Shown: in pieces, positions 1-5,119 of the stretch
How the letters are laid out: every line of letters begins with the position of its first letter
How positions within the stretch are numbered: the first letter of the stretch is position 1
Source of the DNA: Gp13-AA77 sp035516075
GTDB lineage: Bacteria; Acidobacteriota; Terriglobia; UBA7540
DNA: 9,984 bases
Assembly (NCBI GenBank): GCA_035516075.1
Contig: DATJAQ010000224.1
Coordinates: 1 to 9,984, forward strand
Direction: 5' to 3'
The notes under the pieces: model-generated
Database searches by the model: none
Told to the model about the DNA's origin: nothing
Seen by the model: only the letters and a program-made list of their open reading frames with translations
Program-made: the position numbers and the translations under genes

Positions 1-885
1 GACAATCCGGGCACCAAGGCGAATATCGCCCGCCTGCTGACGCACGGCCACCTGGCCGGCACCGGAAAGCTGGTGATCCTGCCGGTGGACCAGGGCTTCG
101 AGCACGGACCGGCGCGCAGCTTCGCCGTGAACCCGCCCGCCTACGATCCCAACTACCATTACGAGCTGGCCCTCGAGGCCGGCTGCAACGCTTACGCGGC
201 GCCGCTCGGATTTATCGAGGCCGCGGCCGCCCGCCACGCCGGCGAAATTCCGCTCATCCTCAAAGTCAACGACCACGACGTGCTGCACGACGAGAAAGAC
301 CCGCTCTCGGCGCAGACGGCCGGTGTGCGCGACGCGCTGCGCCTGGGCTGCGTGGCCATCGGCTACACCATTTATCCGGGATCGGCGCACGCCCAGGAGA
401 TGTACCAGCAGTTGCGCGCCCTGGCGGAAGAGGCGAAGAGCCACGGTCTGGCCGTGGTGGTGTGGTCCTACCCGCGCGGCACGAGCATGTCGAAGGACGG
501 CGAGACGGCGATCGACGTGGTGGCTTACGCGGCTCACATCGCCGCCCAGCTCGGCGCCCACGTCATCAAGGTGAAGCTGCCCACCGATCACATCGAACAG
601 CCGGAGGCGGCCAAGGCGTACGCCAAGGCTGCCGTGCCCATCGGGACGCTGGCCGAACGCGTGCGACACGTGGTGCAGAGCTCGTTTGACGGGCGGCGCA
701 TCGTGATCTTCTCCGGCGGCGCCAAAAAAGACGACGACGAGGCTGTGTTCGACGAAGCGCGGGCCATCCGCGACGGCGGCGGATTCGGCTCCATCATCGG
801 CCGCAATTCGTTCCAGCGGCCGCGCCAGCACGCCGTCGCGTTTCTTCAAAAGATTATGGGAATTTACGCGGGCGACGTTGCTTGA
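1..885 (+). CDS. fbaB: Class I fructose-bisphosphate aldolase, DhnA/FbaB type (5' partial)
   Basis: Probably cleaves fructose-1,6-bisphosphate reversibly to dihydroxyacetone phosphate and glyceraldehyde-3-phosphate in the cytoplasm, through a Schiff base and without metal. The frame is open from base 1, and the first 24 codons (reading D-N-P-G-T-K...L-A-G-T-G-K-L) match the region just before the family's ILPVDQGFEHG motif. The true start is therefore upstream of the window, and the first in-frame ATG at 73 is internal. About 294 residues are visible against about 350 in E. coli FbaB. The likely Schiff-base lysine is the first Lys of GAHVIKVKLP (window codon 190), aligned by eye with GADIVKQK of E. 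coli FbaB. The phosphate-binding part is seen as FSGGAKKDDDEA and GFGSIIGRNSFQR near the C-terminus. The TGA stop at 883-885 lies inside the first unit of an octamer array. It converges with the SYLF gene. A related DhnA-family aldolase with another substrate is possible but less likely. Confidence 0.9.
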   Translation, partial: DNPGTKANIARLLTHGHLAGTGKLVILPVDQGFEHGPARSFAVNPPAYDPNYHYELALEAGCNAYAAPLGFIEAAAARHAGEIPLILKVNDHDVLHDEKDPLSAQTAGVRDALRLGCVAIGYTIYPGSAHAQEMYQQLRALAEEAKSHGLAVVVWSYPRGTSMSKDGETAIDVVAYAAHIAAQLGAHVIKVKLPTDHIEQPEAAKAYAKAAVPIGTLAERVRHVVQSSFDGRRIVIFSGGAKKDDDEAVFDEARAIRDGGGFGSIIGRNSFQRPRQHAVAFLQKIMGIYAGDVA

Positions 886-1021
886 TTGACGAATTGGGAG
901 ATTGAGTAATTGGGAGATCGAGCCACTGAATCATTGACTCAATGAATCAATTCCGCAATAAGTTGCCGCCGCAATCGCTCAATCACCCAATCGCTCAATC
1001 TCCCAATCACTCAATCACCCC
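882..1021. repeat. Two opposed arms of degenerate octamer repeats between convergent genes
   Basis: The plus-strand arm at 882-937 divides exactly into seven 8-bp words: TTGATTGA, CGAATTGG, GAGATTGA, GTAATTGG, GAGATCGA, GCCACTGA, ATCATTGA. The second arm at 971-1018 divides into six 8-bp words that read GNGATTGR on the minus strand (GTGATTGA, GTGATTGG, GAGATTGA, GCGATTGG, GTGATTGA, GCGATTGC). The arms are inverted relative to each other, so a transcript of either strand could fold into a long imperfect hairpin with a loop of about 33 bases. It sits between the stops of the aldolase and the SYLF gene, so it may act as a bidirectional transcription barrier or mRNA 3' stabiliser. That role is inference. 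There is no T-run of canonical length. Confidence 0.85.
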
Positions 1022-1027
1022 ATGGCC

Positions 1028-1744
1028 TCACGAGACGTCGGGCAGGTTCTCGCCGCCGCGCGGCGAGTAGCGCGTGAGCATATCGTCGAGCGATTTGGCT
1101 GCGACGGGAGGGTTTTCAGTGCCACGGATGAGCACGTCCGCCGCCGTCACCGCGTGCCCGTAGAGCCGCTCGTTCCCGTCCGAGTCCTGCCGCAGCACCG
1201 ACCCCGCCAGCGAAATTCCGGCGAACAGGCCGCGCGACCGGGAGTAGGTGAGGATCTCGGCGTGCAGTTGGATGTCGGTTGAGGCTTCGGCCTTCCGTCC
1301 CACCGGCCCGGCCGCCGCCGAAACGTCCGCGCCCAGCTTGACGCCGCTTTGCAGCAGCTTCCGGACGCCGCCCGCGTTCATGACGATGAAGACCACGTCC
1401 GTGGACTGGCCCCCGATCTGCAGCCCGTAGCTTCCCCCGTAAATCGTAAACATGGAGGGCGCGCCCCACTTCCCGGTGCCGTGGCTCCGGCACACCAGCG
1501 CGCCGCGCCCGAATGAGCCGCCCACGATAAAGGCCCCCTTCTTGTCCCCGGGCACGATGCCGACGCATACGGCGCGATCGAGGAGGTCGATGGGGATGCC
1601 GTTGTCGGGCGTCTGCATGATTTCGTTGATCACGTAAGTGGCTTCGGTCAGGCGCTGGGCTTCCTTGCTCTTGGCCGCGCCGGCCAGCGCCCAGGGCGCC
1701 GCCGTGCAGAGTGCGAGAGCGATTGCCAGCAATCTGTTCATCAT
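1028..1744 (-). CDS. Secreted SYLF-domain (Ysc84/DUF500) lipid-binding protein
   Basis: SYLF domains bind phosphoinositides or other membrane lipids. Bacterial members are exported proteins whose physiological role is poorly known. The N-terminus MNRLLAIALALCTAAPWALAG is a clear Sec signal peptide with likely cleavage after ALA or AGA, and the SYLF domain fills the remaining ~210 residues. Diagnostic stretches are CVGIVPGDKKGAFIVGGSFG, KWGAPSMFTIYGGS and YGLQIGGQSTDVVFIVMN, followed by GVKLGADVSAAAGPVGRKAE and a SRSRGLFAGISLAGS motif, all in family order. Length is normal. The first in-frame codon, GTG at 1748-1750, overlaps the Shine-Dalgarno GAGGT (1749-1753) and cannot be the start. Two ATGs follow, at 1744 (spacing 4) and 1741 (spacing 7), and either may be used. 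The gene lies 87 bp downstream of the NYN gene on the same strand and may be co-transcribed with it. The stop falls 6 bp from the octamer array. Confidence 0.9.
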   Translation of the reverse strand: MMNRLLAIALALCTAAPWALAGAAKSKEAQRLTEATYVINEIMQTPDNGIPIDLLDRAVCVGIVPGDKKGAFIVGGSFGRGALVCRSHGTGKWGAPSMFTIYGGSYGLQIGGQSTDVVFIVMNAGGVRKLLQSGVKLGADVSAAAGPVGRKAEASTDIQLHAEILTYSRSRGLFAGISLAGSVLRQDSDGNERLYGHAVTAADVLIRGTENPPVAAKSLDDMLTRYSPRGGENLPDVS

Positions 1745-1748
1745 TGGC

Positions 1749-1753
1749 ACCTC
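1749..1753 (-). promoter_or_regulatory. Shine-Dalgarno GAGGT of the SYLF gene
   Basis: GAGGT on the minus strand precedes ATG codons at 1744 (4-nt spacing) and 1741 (7-nt spacing). It overlaps the upstream GTG, which rules out that longer start. The isomerase gene has the same GAGGTGCC context before its ATG. Confidence 0.7.
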
Positions 1754-1831
1754 GTATGAAGTTGTTCGGGGATGCGACCGCGCCAGGAGCCCGGCAAAGT
1801 CTCCCGCGTTGCGTCCTGTGTTCCTCCCCGT

Positions 1832-3301
1832 CTATTCCGGCTTCTCTTTCGCCTTGCGCCGGCTCGAAGGCTTGCTCGGTCCGCCTCTCCTGGTGCGGCG
1901 CGGCCGGGGCTTTCGGGCGCCCTCGCCGGGCGCCTCTGAGGCGGAGGCATCTGCAACCGCCGCGGCCGCCTCATGTTGAGATGCAGTTTCGGCAGTCGGC
2001 GGCTCGCCGGCTGGGTCCGGGGGAGCTTCGACCAGCGGGACCGCCACCGTCTCGGCCGCCGCCCAGAAATCGGTGCTGGCCGCGGCTTCCGCCTGAACGG
2101 GCGCTCCCTCCGCGACCTTTTCGGAGAGCGGTTCGCCCGGCGCGGCTGTCAGCGCCTCAGCGCTCTCGCCGCCTGCCGCCGCGTCAGGCGGGCGATAGAA
2201 CATTCTCAGCACGCCGTTGCGGTCGCGCTGAAGCGAAAGCCAGCCTTCGCGCTGGGCGCGATGCAGCAGATCGGTGAGGCTCTGGAAGCCCGCCCGCCGC
2301 TCGTCGAAGTCCTTATCCACGGCTCGCAAGCCATGGCGGATGTGCCGCAAGTAGAGGGGCCGGTTGGGGGATTTTTCGGTCTCGGACTCGATGGCCCGCC
2401 GCAGGGTGGCCAGCGCCTCGCGGCCCGCCGCCGCCGTTTCGGCGTCGTCGGCCGGCTCCGCCGCCGGCCGGGCGGCTTCCGCCGCGGCCTCTTCCGGCGC
2501 GGCGGCCGGGGCTGCGCCTTCGGTGAGCCCGCCTTCCGGAATCTCCACCCGGTAGCCGCGCTCGAGTTTGCGCAAATAAACCAGGCCGGCCTGCTCCATC
2601 TTCTGCATGAATTCGAGAAACGAGCCGGTGCCGTAGTCGCGCTCGCTGAAGGTGGAATCGAGCTGCAGCAGCGTGCTCTTGAGCAGGCCCAACTGGGGCG
2701 AAACCTCGCGCTCCGCCAGCACGCCGAGCGCCCGTTTCACGTTCGGCAGGGCGTCGGAGAGCGGATGCGCTTCGAGAGCGGTGCGCGCCGGCTCGCCGCG
2801 CCGCGGGCGCTGACGCGGGCCGTCGCCGCCGGTTCGCAGCAGATTTTCGTAGGCGATGAATTCGGTGCAATTGCGCTGCAGGATGTTGCTGGTGAAGTTC
2901 CGGCCGCCCACCACGTACACGCGCTTGTCGTACTGCTTCAGCTTTTCGACCAGGGCGATAAAGTCACTGTCGCCGCCCACAATGGCGAAGGCGTTGATGT
3001 GATGCCGGTTGAACGCCATCTCCAGGGCGTCGAGCGCCAGGTTGATGTCTGCGCCGTTTTTGTCGCCGCGCGGCGTCACGTTGCGCTGCACCATTTGCAC
3101 GGCGTGCTGCGTCATCTGCTTACTGTATTCGTTGGCGCGCGACCAATCGCTATAGGCGACTTTAGTGATGATCTCGCCCCGCTCCTTCAAGGCTTCGAGC
3201 ACGACCGAGACGTCAAAATCCTTGCCCAGGGTGTCTTTGACGCCGATTTGAATGTTGTCGAAGTCGATGAAGACCGCGAGCTTGAGCCGTTCCTCGGCCA
3301 C
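1832..3301 (-). CDS. NYN-domain (PIN-like) RNase with two OST-HTH/LOTUS-like domains and a basic tail
   Basis: Predicted cytoplasmic nuclease of the NYN/LabA (DUF88) class, probably metal-dependent and acting on RNA. Residues ~6-155 form the NYN fold with its acidic set: FIDFDN (D13, D15), GDKNGADINLALDAL (D80, D85, D91) and GGDSDF (D111, D113). Residues ~183-255 (NVKRALGVL...FLEFMQKMEQAGLVYLRK...GYRVEI) look like an OST-HTH/LOTUS winged helix. Residues ~294-371 (ATLRRAIES...FQSLTDLLHRAQREGWLSLQRD) look like a second. LOTUS domains in other proteins bind RNA, including G-rich RNA. An Ala/Pro/Glu-rich low-complexity stretch (~257-293, ~372-460) and an Arg/Lys-rich C-terminus (RKPRPRRTRRGG...RRKAKEKP, ~463-489) suggest a disordered nucleic-acid-binding tail. 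The start is GTG at 3301 with GGAGGT five bases upstream. The target RNA is unknown. Domain assignments are by eye; NYN is secure and the second LOTUS is less so. Confidence 0.88.
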   Translation of the reverse strand: MAEERLKLAVFIDFDNIQIGVKDTLGKDFDVSVVLEALKERGEIITKVAYSDWSRANEYSKQMTQHAVQMVQRNVTPRGDKNGADINLALDALEMAFNRHHINAFAIVGGDSDFIALVEKLKQYDKRVYVVGGRNFTSNILQRNCTEFIAYENLLRTGGDGPRQRPRRGEPARTALEAHPLSDALPNVKRALGVLAEREVSPQLGLLKSTLLQLDSTFSERDYGTGSFLEFMQKMEQAGLVYLRKLERGYRVEIPEGGLTEGAAPAAAPEEAAAEAARPAAEPADDAETAAAGREALATLRRAIESETEKSPNRPLYLRHIRHGLRAVDKDFDERRAGFQSLTDLLHRAQREGWLSLQRDRNGVLRMFYRPPDAAAGGESAEALTAAPGEPLSEKVAEGAPVQAEAAASTDFWAAAETVAVPLVEAPPDPAGEPPTAETASQHEAAAAVADASASEAPGEGARKPRPRRTRRGGPSKPSSRRKAKEKPE

Positions 3302-3306
3302 GGTCT

Positions 3307-3312
3307 ACCTCC
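3307..3312 (-). promoter_or_regulatory. Shine-Dalgarno GGAGGT of the NYN gene, supporting a GTG start
   Basis: GGAGGT on the minus strand lies five bases before GTG at 3301, which opens directly into the conserved NYN N-terminus (AEERLKLAVFIDFDN). No ATG with an equally good site is nearby. Confidence 0.75.
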
Positions 3313-3365
3313 AGGAAGTGCCCGCCGGACCACTCCATGTGCACACGGCAGGCTCTTGCACCTTC

Positions 3366-3374
3366 ATGATAACA
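3366..3374 (-). promoter_or_regulatory. Possible extended -10 element for the NYN gene
   Basis: TGTTATCAT on the minus strand fits an extended -10 (TG-N-TATNAT), about 65 bp upstream of the GTG start. No good -35 is seen at the expected distance. That position falls in the first words of the heptamer array, and an extended -10 need not have one. This is a sequence match only. Confidence 0.3.
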
Positions 3375-3384
3375 CGGCGCCCGA

Positions 3385-3633
3385 GATTGCCGATTTACGA
3401 TTGACGAATGCCGAATGCCGATTGCCGACGGCTGGTTGACGATTGTCGATCGCCGTTTGCTGATTGCTGAATACCAATCGCACCATTGAATGAATGTCGG
3501 TTTGTCAATGGAGATTGGCGAGCGCCGAGTGCCGCCGCTGGGAAATCGTGAATTCGTGTGCCAGATCTCCGGCCACGGACGACTGACAACGGACAACTGA
3601 CATTCTGCAATCTTCAATCGGCAATCGTCAATT
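3385..3633. repeat. Heptamer repeat arrays, two opposed arms around a looser middle
   Basis: The left arm at 3385-3475 divides into thirteen 7-bp words in perfect register on the plus strand: GATTGCC, GATTTAC, GATTGAC, GAATGCC (twice), GATTGCC, GACGGCT, GGTTGAC, GATTGTC, GATCGCC, GTTTGCT, GATTGCT, GAATACC. The right arm at about 3577-3633 carries related words on the minus strand (GATTGCC, GATTGAA, GATTGCA, GAATGTC, GTTGTCC, GTTGTCA, GTCGTCC) with one extra base between two of them. The middle (3476-3576) holds a few further 7-bp words (GATTGGC, GAGCGCC, GAGTGCC). This fills most of the 312-bp gap between the NYN start and the isomerase end. The stop and last five codons of the isomerase lie inside the right arm. 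Confidence 0.85.
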
Positions 3634-4636
3634 CTTTAAGGCTCTGTGCAATCAGACTCGCTGTGCCCTCGTAGGGGTCGCCGGGCTTGTCCATCTCCAT
3701 CGAGAAATAGCCGCGATAGCCGCTGGCGTGCGCGATTTTGAAGGCCGCGGGCACGTCGGCGTTGACGATTTGGCCGTTGTCGCCCGCTTCCGAATCCTTC
3801 ACGTGGGAAATGTTGTAAGCGTGGCGGAACATTACGGTGAGGGCGTCCAGGTTGAAGGCCGGCTCGCCCGTCATGGCGGAATTGCCGAAGTCGGGAAGCG
3901 CGTGCAGCCAGGGGTGATTGGCGCGATCGAGCACGCGCACGATGAAAAACGCGTCCTCGCTCACGAGGTCGTCGTTCTCGAGGGTGATCACGACGTTGTG
4001 CTGGGCGCCGTAGTCGGCAATCTGGGTGAGGCTCGCCGCCGCCAGGGCCACGTCGGGCGCGGCGTTGCGGGCCCGGCCCACGTGCACGCGAATGCCGGGC
4101 GAGCCCACGGCCACGGCCGTATCCACCCATCCCTTGCCGGCCTCGACGGCGGCTTTGCGCTGGGCGGCGTCGGGGTCGTAAACGCTCTCGCGCAGGTCGC
4201 ACGGAATGTTGACCACGTGCACTCCGGCTTTATCGAACGCGGCGCGCAGGGCCGCGAGGTCCGCCGGTGTGCGGCTCACAAAGTGCGGGCTCCAGGGCTC
4301 AATGCCGTTCACGTTGAACCGCTCCACCACCATCCTGGCGAAAGCGGGCAGGTCCATGCCGGGCTTCTGCGGGTTGCGCCGGCGGCTGAAATTGCTCTGA
4401 ACGAAATCGCGAAAAGGATACGACGCGACCGCCAGCCGGGCGCGCGGGTCAGTGGGGAACTCCATGTGTGGCTCGCTCGCCTGGAACCCGGCCGCAAAGC
4501 CCAAGCCGCCCCGCCCCGCCAGCGCCAGCGCCGCCAAGCCGCCGGAACCGCGCATCAGGAAGTCGCGGCGGGAGCACCCGCTCTCGCCGTTAGCCCGGTG
4601 GTTCGAACTTTTGCTCTTACGTTCAATTGTTCTCAT
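3614..4636 (-). CDS. Tat-exported sugar phosphate isomerase/epimerase-like TIM-barrel protein
   Basis: Xylose-isomerase-like TIM barrel (AP endonuclease 2 superfamily), probably a metal-dependent isomerase, epimerase or dehydratase acting on a sugar or sugar derivative. Substrate cannot be told. The N-terminus carries a twin-arginine signal, SRRDFLM (R23, R24), followed by the hydrophobic stretch GGLAALALAGRGGLGFAAG, so the folded protein should leave the cytoplasm. The barrel runs from ~66 (RLAVASYPFRDF) to ~335. Likely metal ligands are E220 (ITLEND), D249 (PDFGN), H278 (ISHVKD) and E314 (FSMEMD), spaced as in the family. Length of 340 is usual for the Tat-exported members. The ATG at 4636 has GAGGT six bases upstream. 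The last five residues (LTIAD) are encoded by intergenic heptamer words. Its own promoter, if any, lies in the duplicated region upstream. Confidence 0.88.
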   Translation of the reverse strand: MRTIERKSKSSNHRANGESGCSRRDFLMRGSGGLAALALAGRGGLGFAAGFQASEPHMEFPTDPRARLAVASYPFRDFVQSNFSRRRNPQKPGMDLPAFARMVVERFNVNGIEPWSPHFVSRTPADLAALRAAFDKAGVHVVNIPCDLRESVYDPDAAQRKAAVEAGKGWVDTAVAVGSPGIRVHVGRARNAAPDVALAAASLTQIADYGAQHNVVITLENDDLVSEDAFFIVRVLDRANHPWLHALPDFGNSAMTGEPAFNLDALTVMFRHAYNISHVKDSEAGDNGQIVNADVPAAFKIAHASGYRGYFSMEMDKPGDPYEGTASLIAQSLKELTIAD

Positions 4637-4642
4637 ATCGGC

Positions 4643-4647
4643 ACCTC
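4643..4647 (-). promoter_or_regulatory. Shine-Dalgarno GAGGT of the isomerase-like gene
   Basis: GAGGT on the minus strand lies six bases before the ATG at 4636, in the context GAGGTGCCGATATG. It supports the start that includes the full twin-arginine leader. Confidence 0.7.
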
Positions 4648-4748
4648 ATGGATAGCGTGGCAGATTTGATCCGAGTTTCTCGCCCCTTTCGCTTGCTTTC
4701 GCCGGGCCAAAAAGTCATCGGTCGTGTAAAAAAAAGCGCTCGTTTGAA

Positions 4749-4769
4749 CCCCCAAAAGGGGCCTTTTTT
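4749..4769 (+). terminator. Terminator-like hairpin, copy 1 of the 194-bp unit
   Basis: CCCC (4750-4753), loop AAAA, GGGG (4758-4761), then CC and six T (4764-4769). The stem is only four GC pairs (five if the outer C pairs elsewhere), so termination strength is uncertain. The T-run orientation fits plus-strand transcription, although both flanking genes are on the minus strand. It may instead be a structural part of the repeated element. Confidence 0.35.
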
Positions 4770-4775
4770 GACCCG

Positions 4776-4798
4776 AAGTGTCCAATTCTCGTACACTT
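4776..4798. repeat. Inverted repeat AAGTGT-N11-ACACTT, copy 1
   Basis: AAGTGT at 4776-4781 is the exact reverse complement of ACACTT at 4793-4798, separated by 11 bases. The 23-bp overall size is compatible with a dimeric repressor site or a small hairpin. It is conserved without change in copy 2. Confidence 0.5.
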
Positions 4799-4942
4799 TT
4801 TAGTTTGTAGAAAGTCGCGCGACCCAACTAAGATTCGTTCGGTCGATTTCGTGATCTGCCGTCCGTAAGTTTCTCGCCCCTTTCGCTTGCTTTCGCCGGG
4901 CCAAAAAGTCATCGGCCGTGTAAAAAAAAGCGCTCGTTTGAA

Positions 4943-4963
4943 CCCCCAAAAGGGGCCTTTTTT
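4943..4963 (+). terminator. Terminator-like hairpin, copy 2 of the 194-bp unit
   Basis: Identical to the hairpin in copy 1, exactly 194 bp away: CCCC, AAAA, GGGG, CC, six T (4958-4963). The same caveats apply: short stem, and orientation opposite to the neighbouring genes. Confidence 0.35.
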
Positions 4964-4969
4964 GACCCG

Positions 4970-4992
4970 AAGTGTCCAATTCTCGTACACTT
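4970..4992. repeat. Inverted repeat AAGTGT-N11-ACACTT, copy 2
   Basis: Second, identical copy of the palindrome. The first base change relative to copy 1 comes immediately outside it (4993). Confidence 0.5.
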
Positions 4993-5119
4993 CTTAGTTT
5001 GCAGAAAGTCGCGCAACTTATCGAAAAATGCCTCGCCGATTTCGTGGTCTGCCGTCCGTAAGTGATTGAAAGTTCGTGGGGCTCCTCGGCGCGCTTTTTC
5101 TTGCTGCCGCCTGCCCGCG

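Larger units (their letters stand above)
4674..5060. repeat. Tandem duplication of a 194-bp non-coding unit
   Basis: Two head-to-tail copies, 4674-4867 and 4868-5060. The first 147 bp of each (4674-4820 and 4868-5014) differ at only three places, all T in copy 1 and C in copy 2 (4722/4916, 4799/4993, 4808/5002). The next ~22 bp are diverged, and the last ~24 bp match again with one difference. Each unit holds a CCCC-AAAA-GGGG hairpin followed by CC and six T on the plus strand, an octa-A run, and an AAGTGT...ACACTT palindrome. Open frames on the minus strand read different frames of the same repeat (one gives NWTLRVKKGPFWGFKRA, the other RIGHFGSKKAPFGGSNE). The copies are also not a whole number of codons apart. 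I read the unit as non-coding. It fills most of the 483-bp gap between the hydrolase and isomerase genes, and no transposase or clear terminal repeats are seen. The rest of the gap (4648-4673, 5061-5119) shows nothing recognisable. Confidence 0.93.

Noticed and set aside
882..1021. CRISPR array
   Set aside because: Units are 7-8 bp and contiguous with no spacers; there are no cas genes in the window.
1748..1750. GTG as start of the SYLF gene
   Set aside because: It overlaps the Shine-Dalgarno sequence that serves the ATGs at 1744 and 1741.
1832..3301. NYN-LOTUS protein as part of a defence system
   Set aside because: No partner effector, toxin, antitoxin, methylase or phage-related gene lies beside it; neighbours are a SYLF protein and a sugar-isomerase-like protein.
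1973..3439. 488-codon plus-strand open frame opposite the NYN gene
   Set aside because: It is a high-GC antisense shadow with Arg/Ala/Gly-rich, motif-free translation, while the minus strand encodes clear NYN and OST-HTH motifs with a good start site.
3728..4669. 313-codon plus-strand open frame opposite the isomerase-like gene
   Set aside because: Antisense shadow of a gene with Tat leader and metal-ligand motifs on the other strand; no family resemblance.
4633..4990. Two overlapping minus-strand open frames of 64 and 91 codons in the 483-bp gap, with Trp/Phe/Lys-rich translations
   Set aside because: They are different frames of the same duplicated unit (copy offset is not a multiple of three), have no ribosome binding sites, and the two copies give unrelated residues. 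This is better explained as non-coding repeat.
4674..5060. Insertion sequence or MITE
   Set aside because: Ends show only a weak match (AGTTTCT against AGAAAGT inverted, 6 of 7), with no target-site duplication and no transposase. Head-to-tail tandem copies fit local duplication better.
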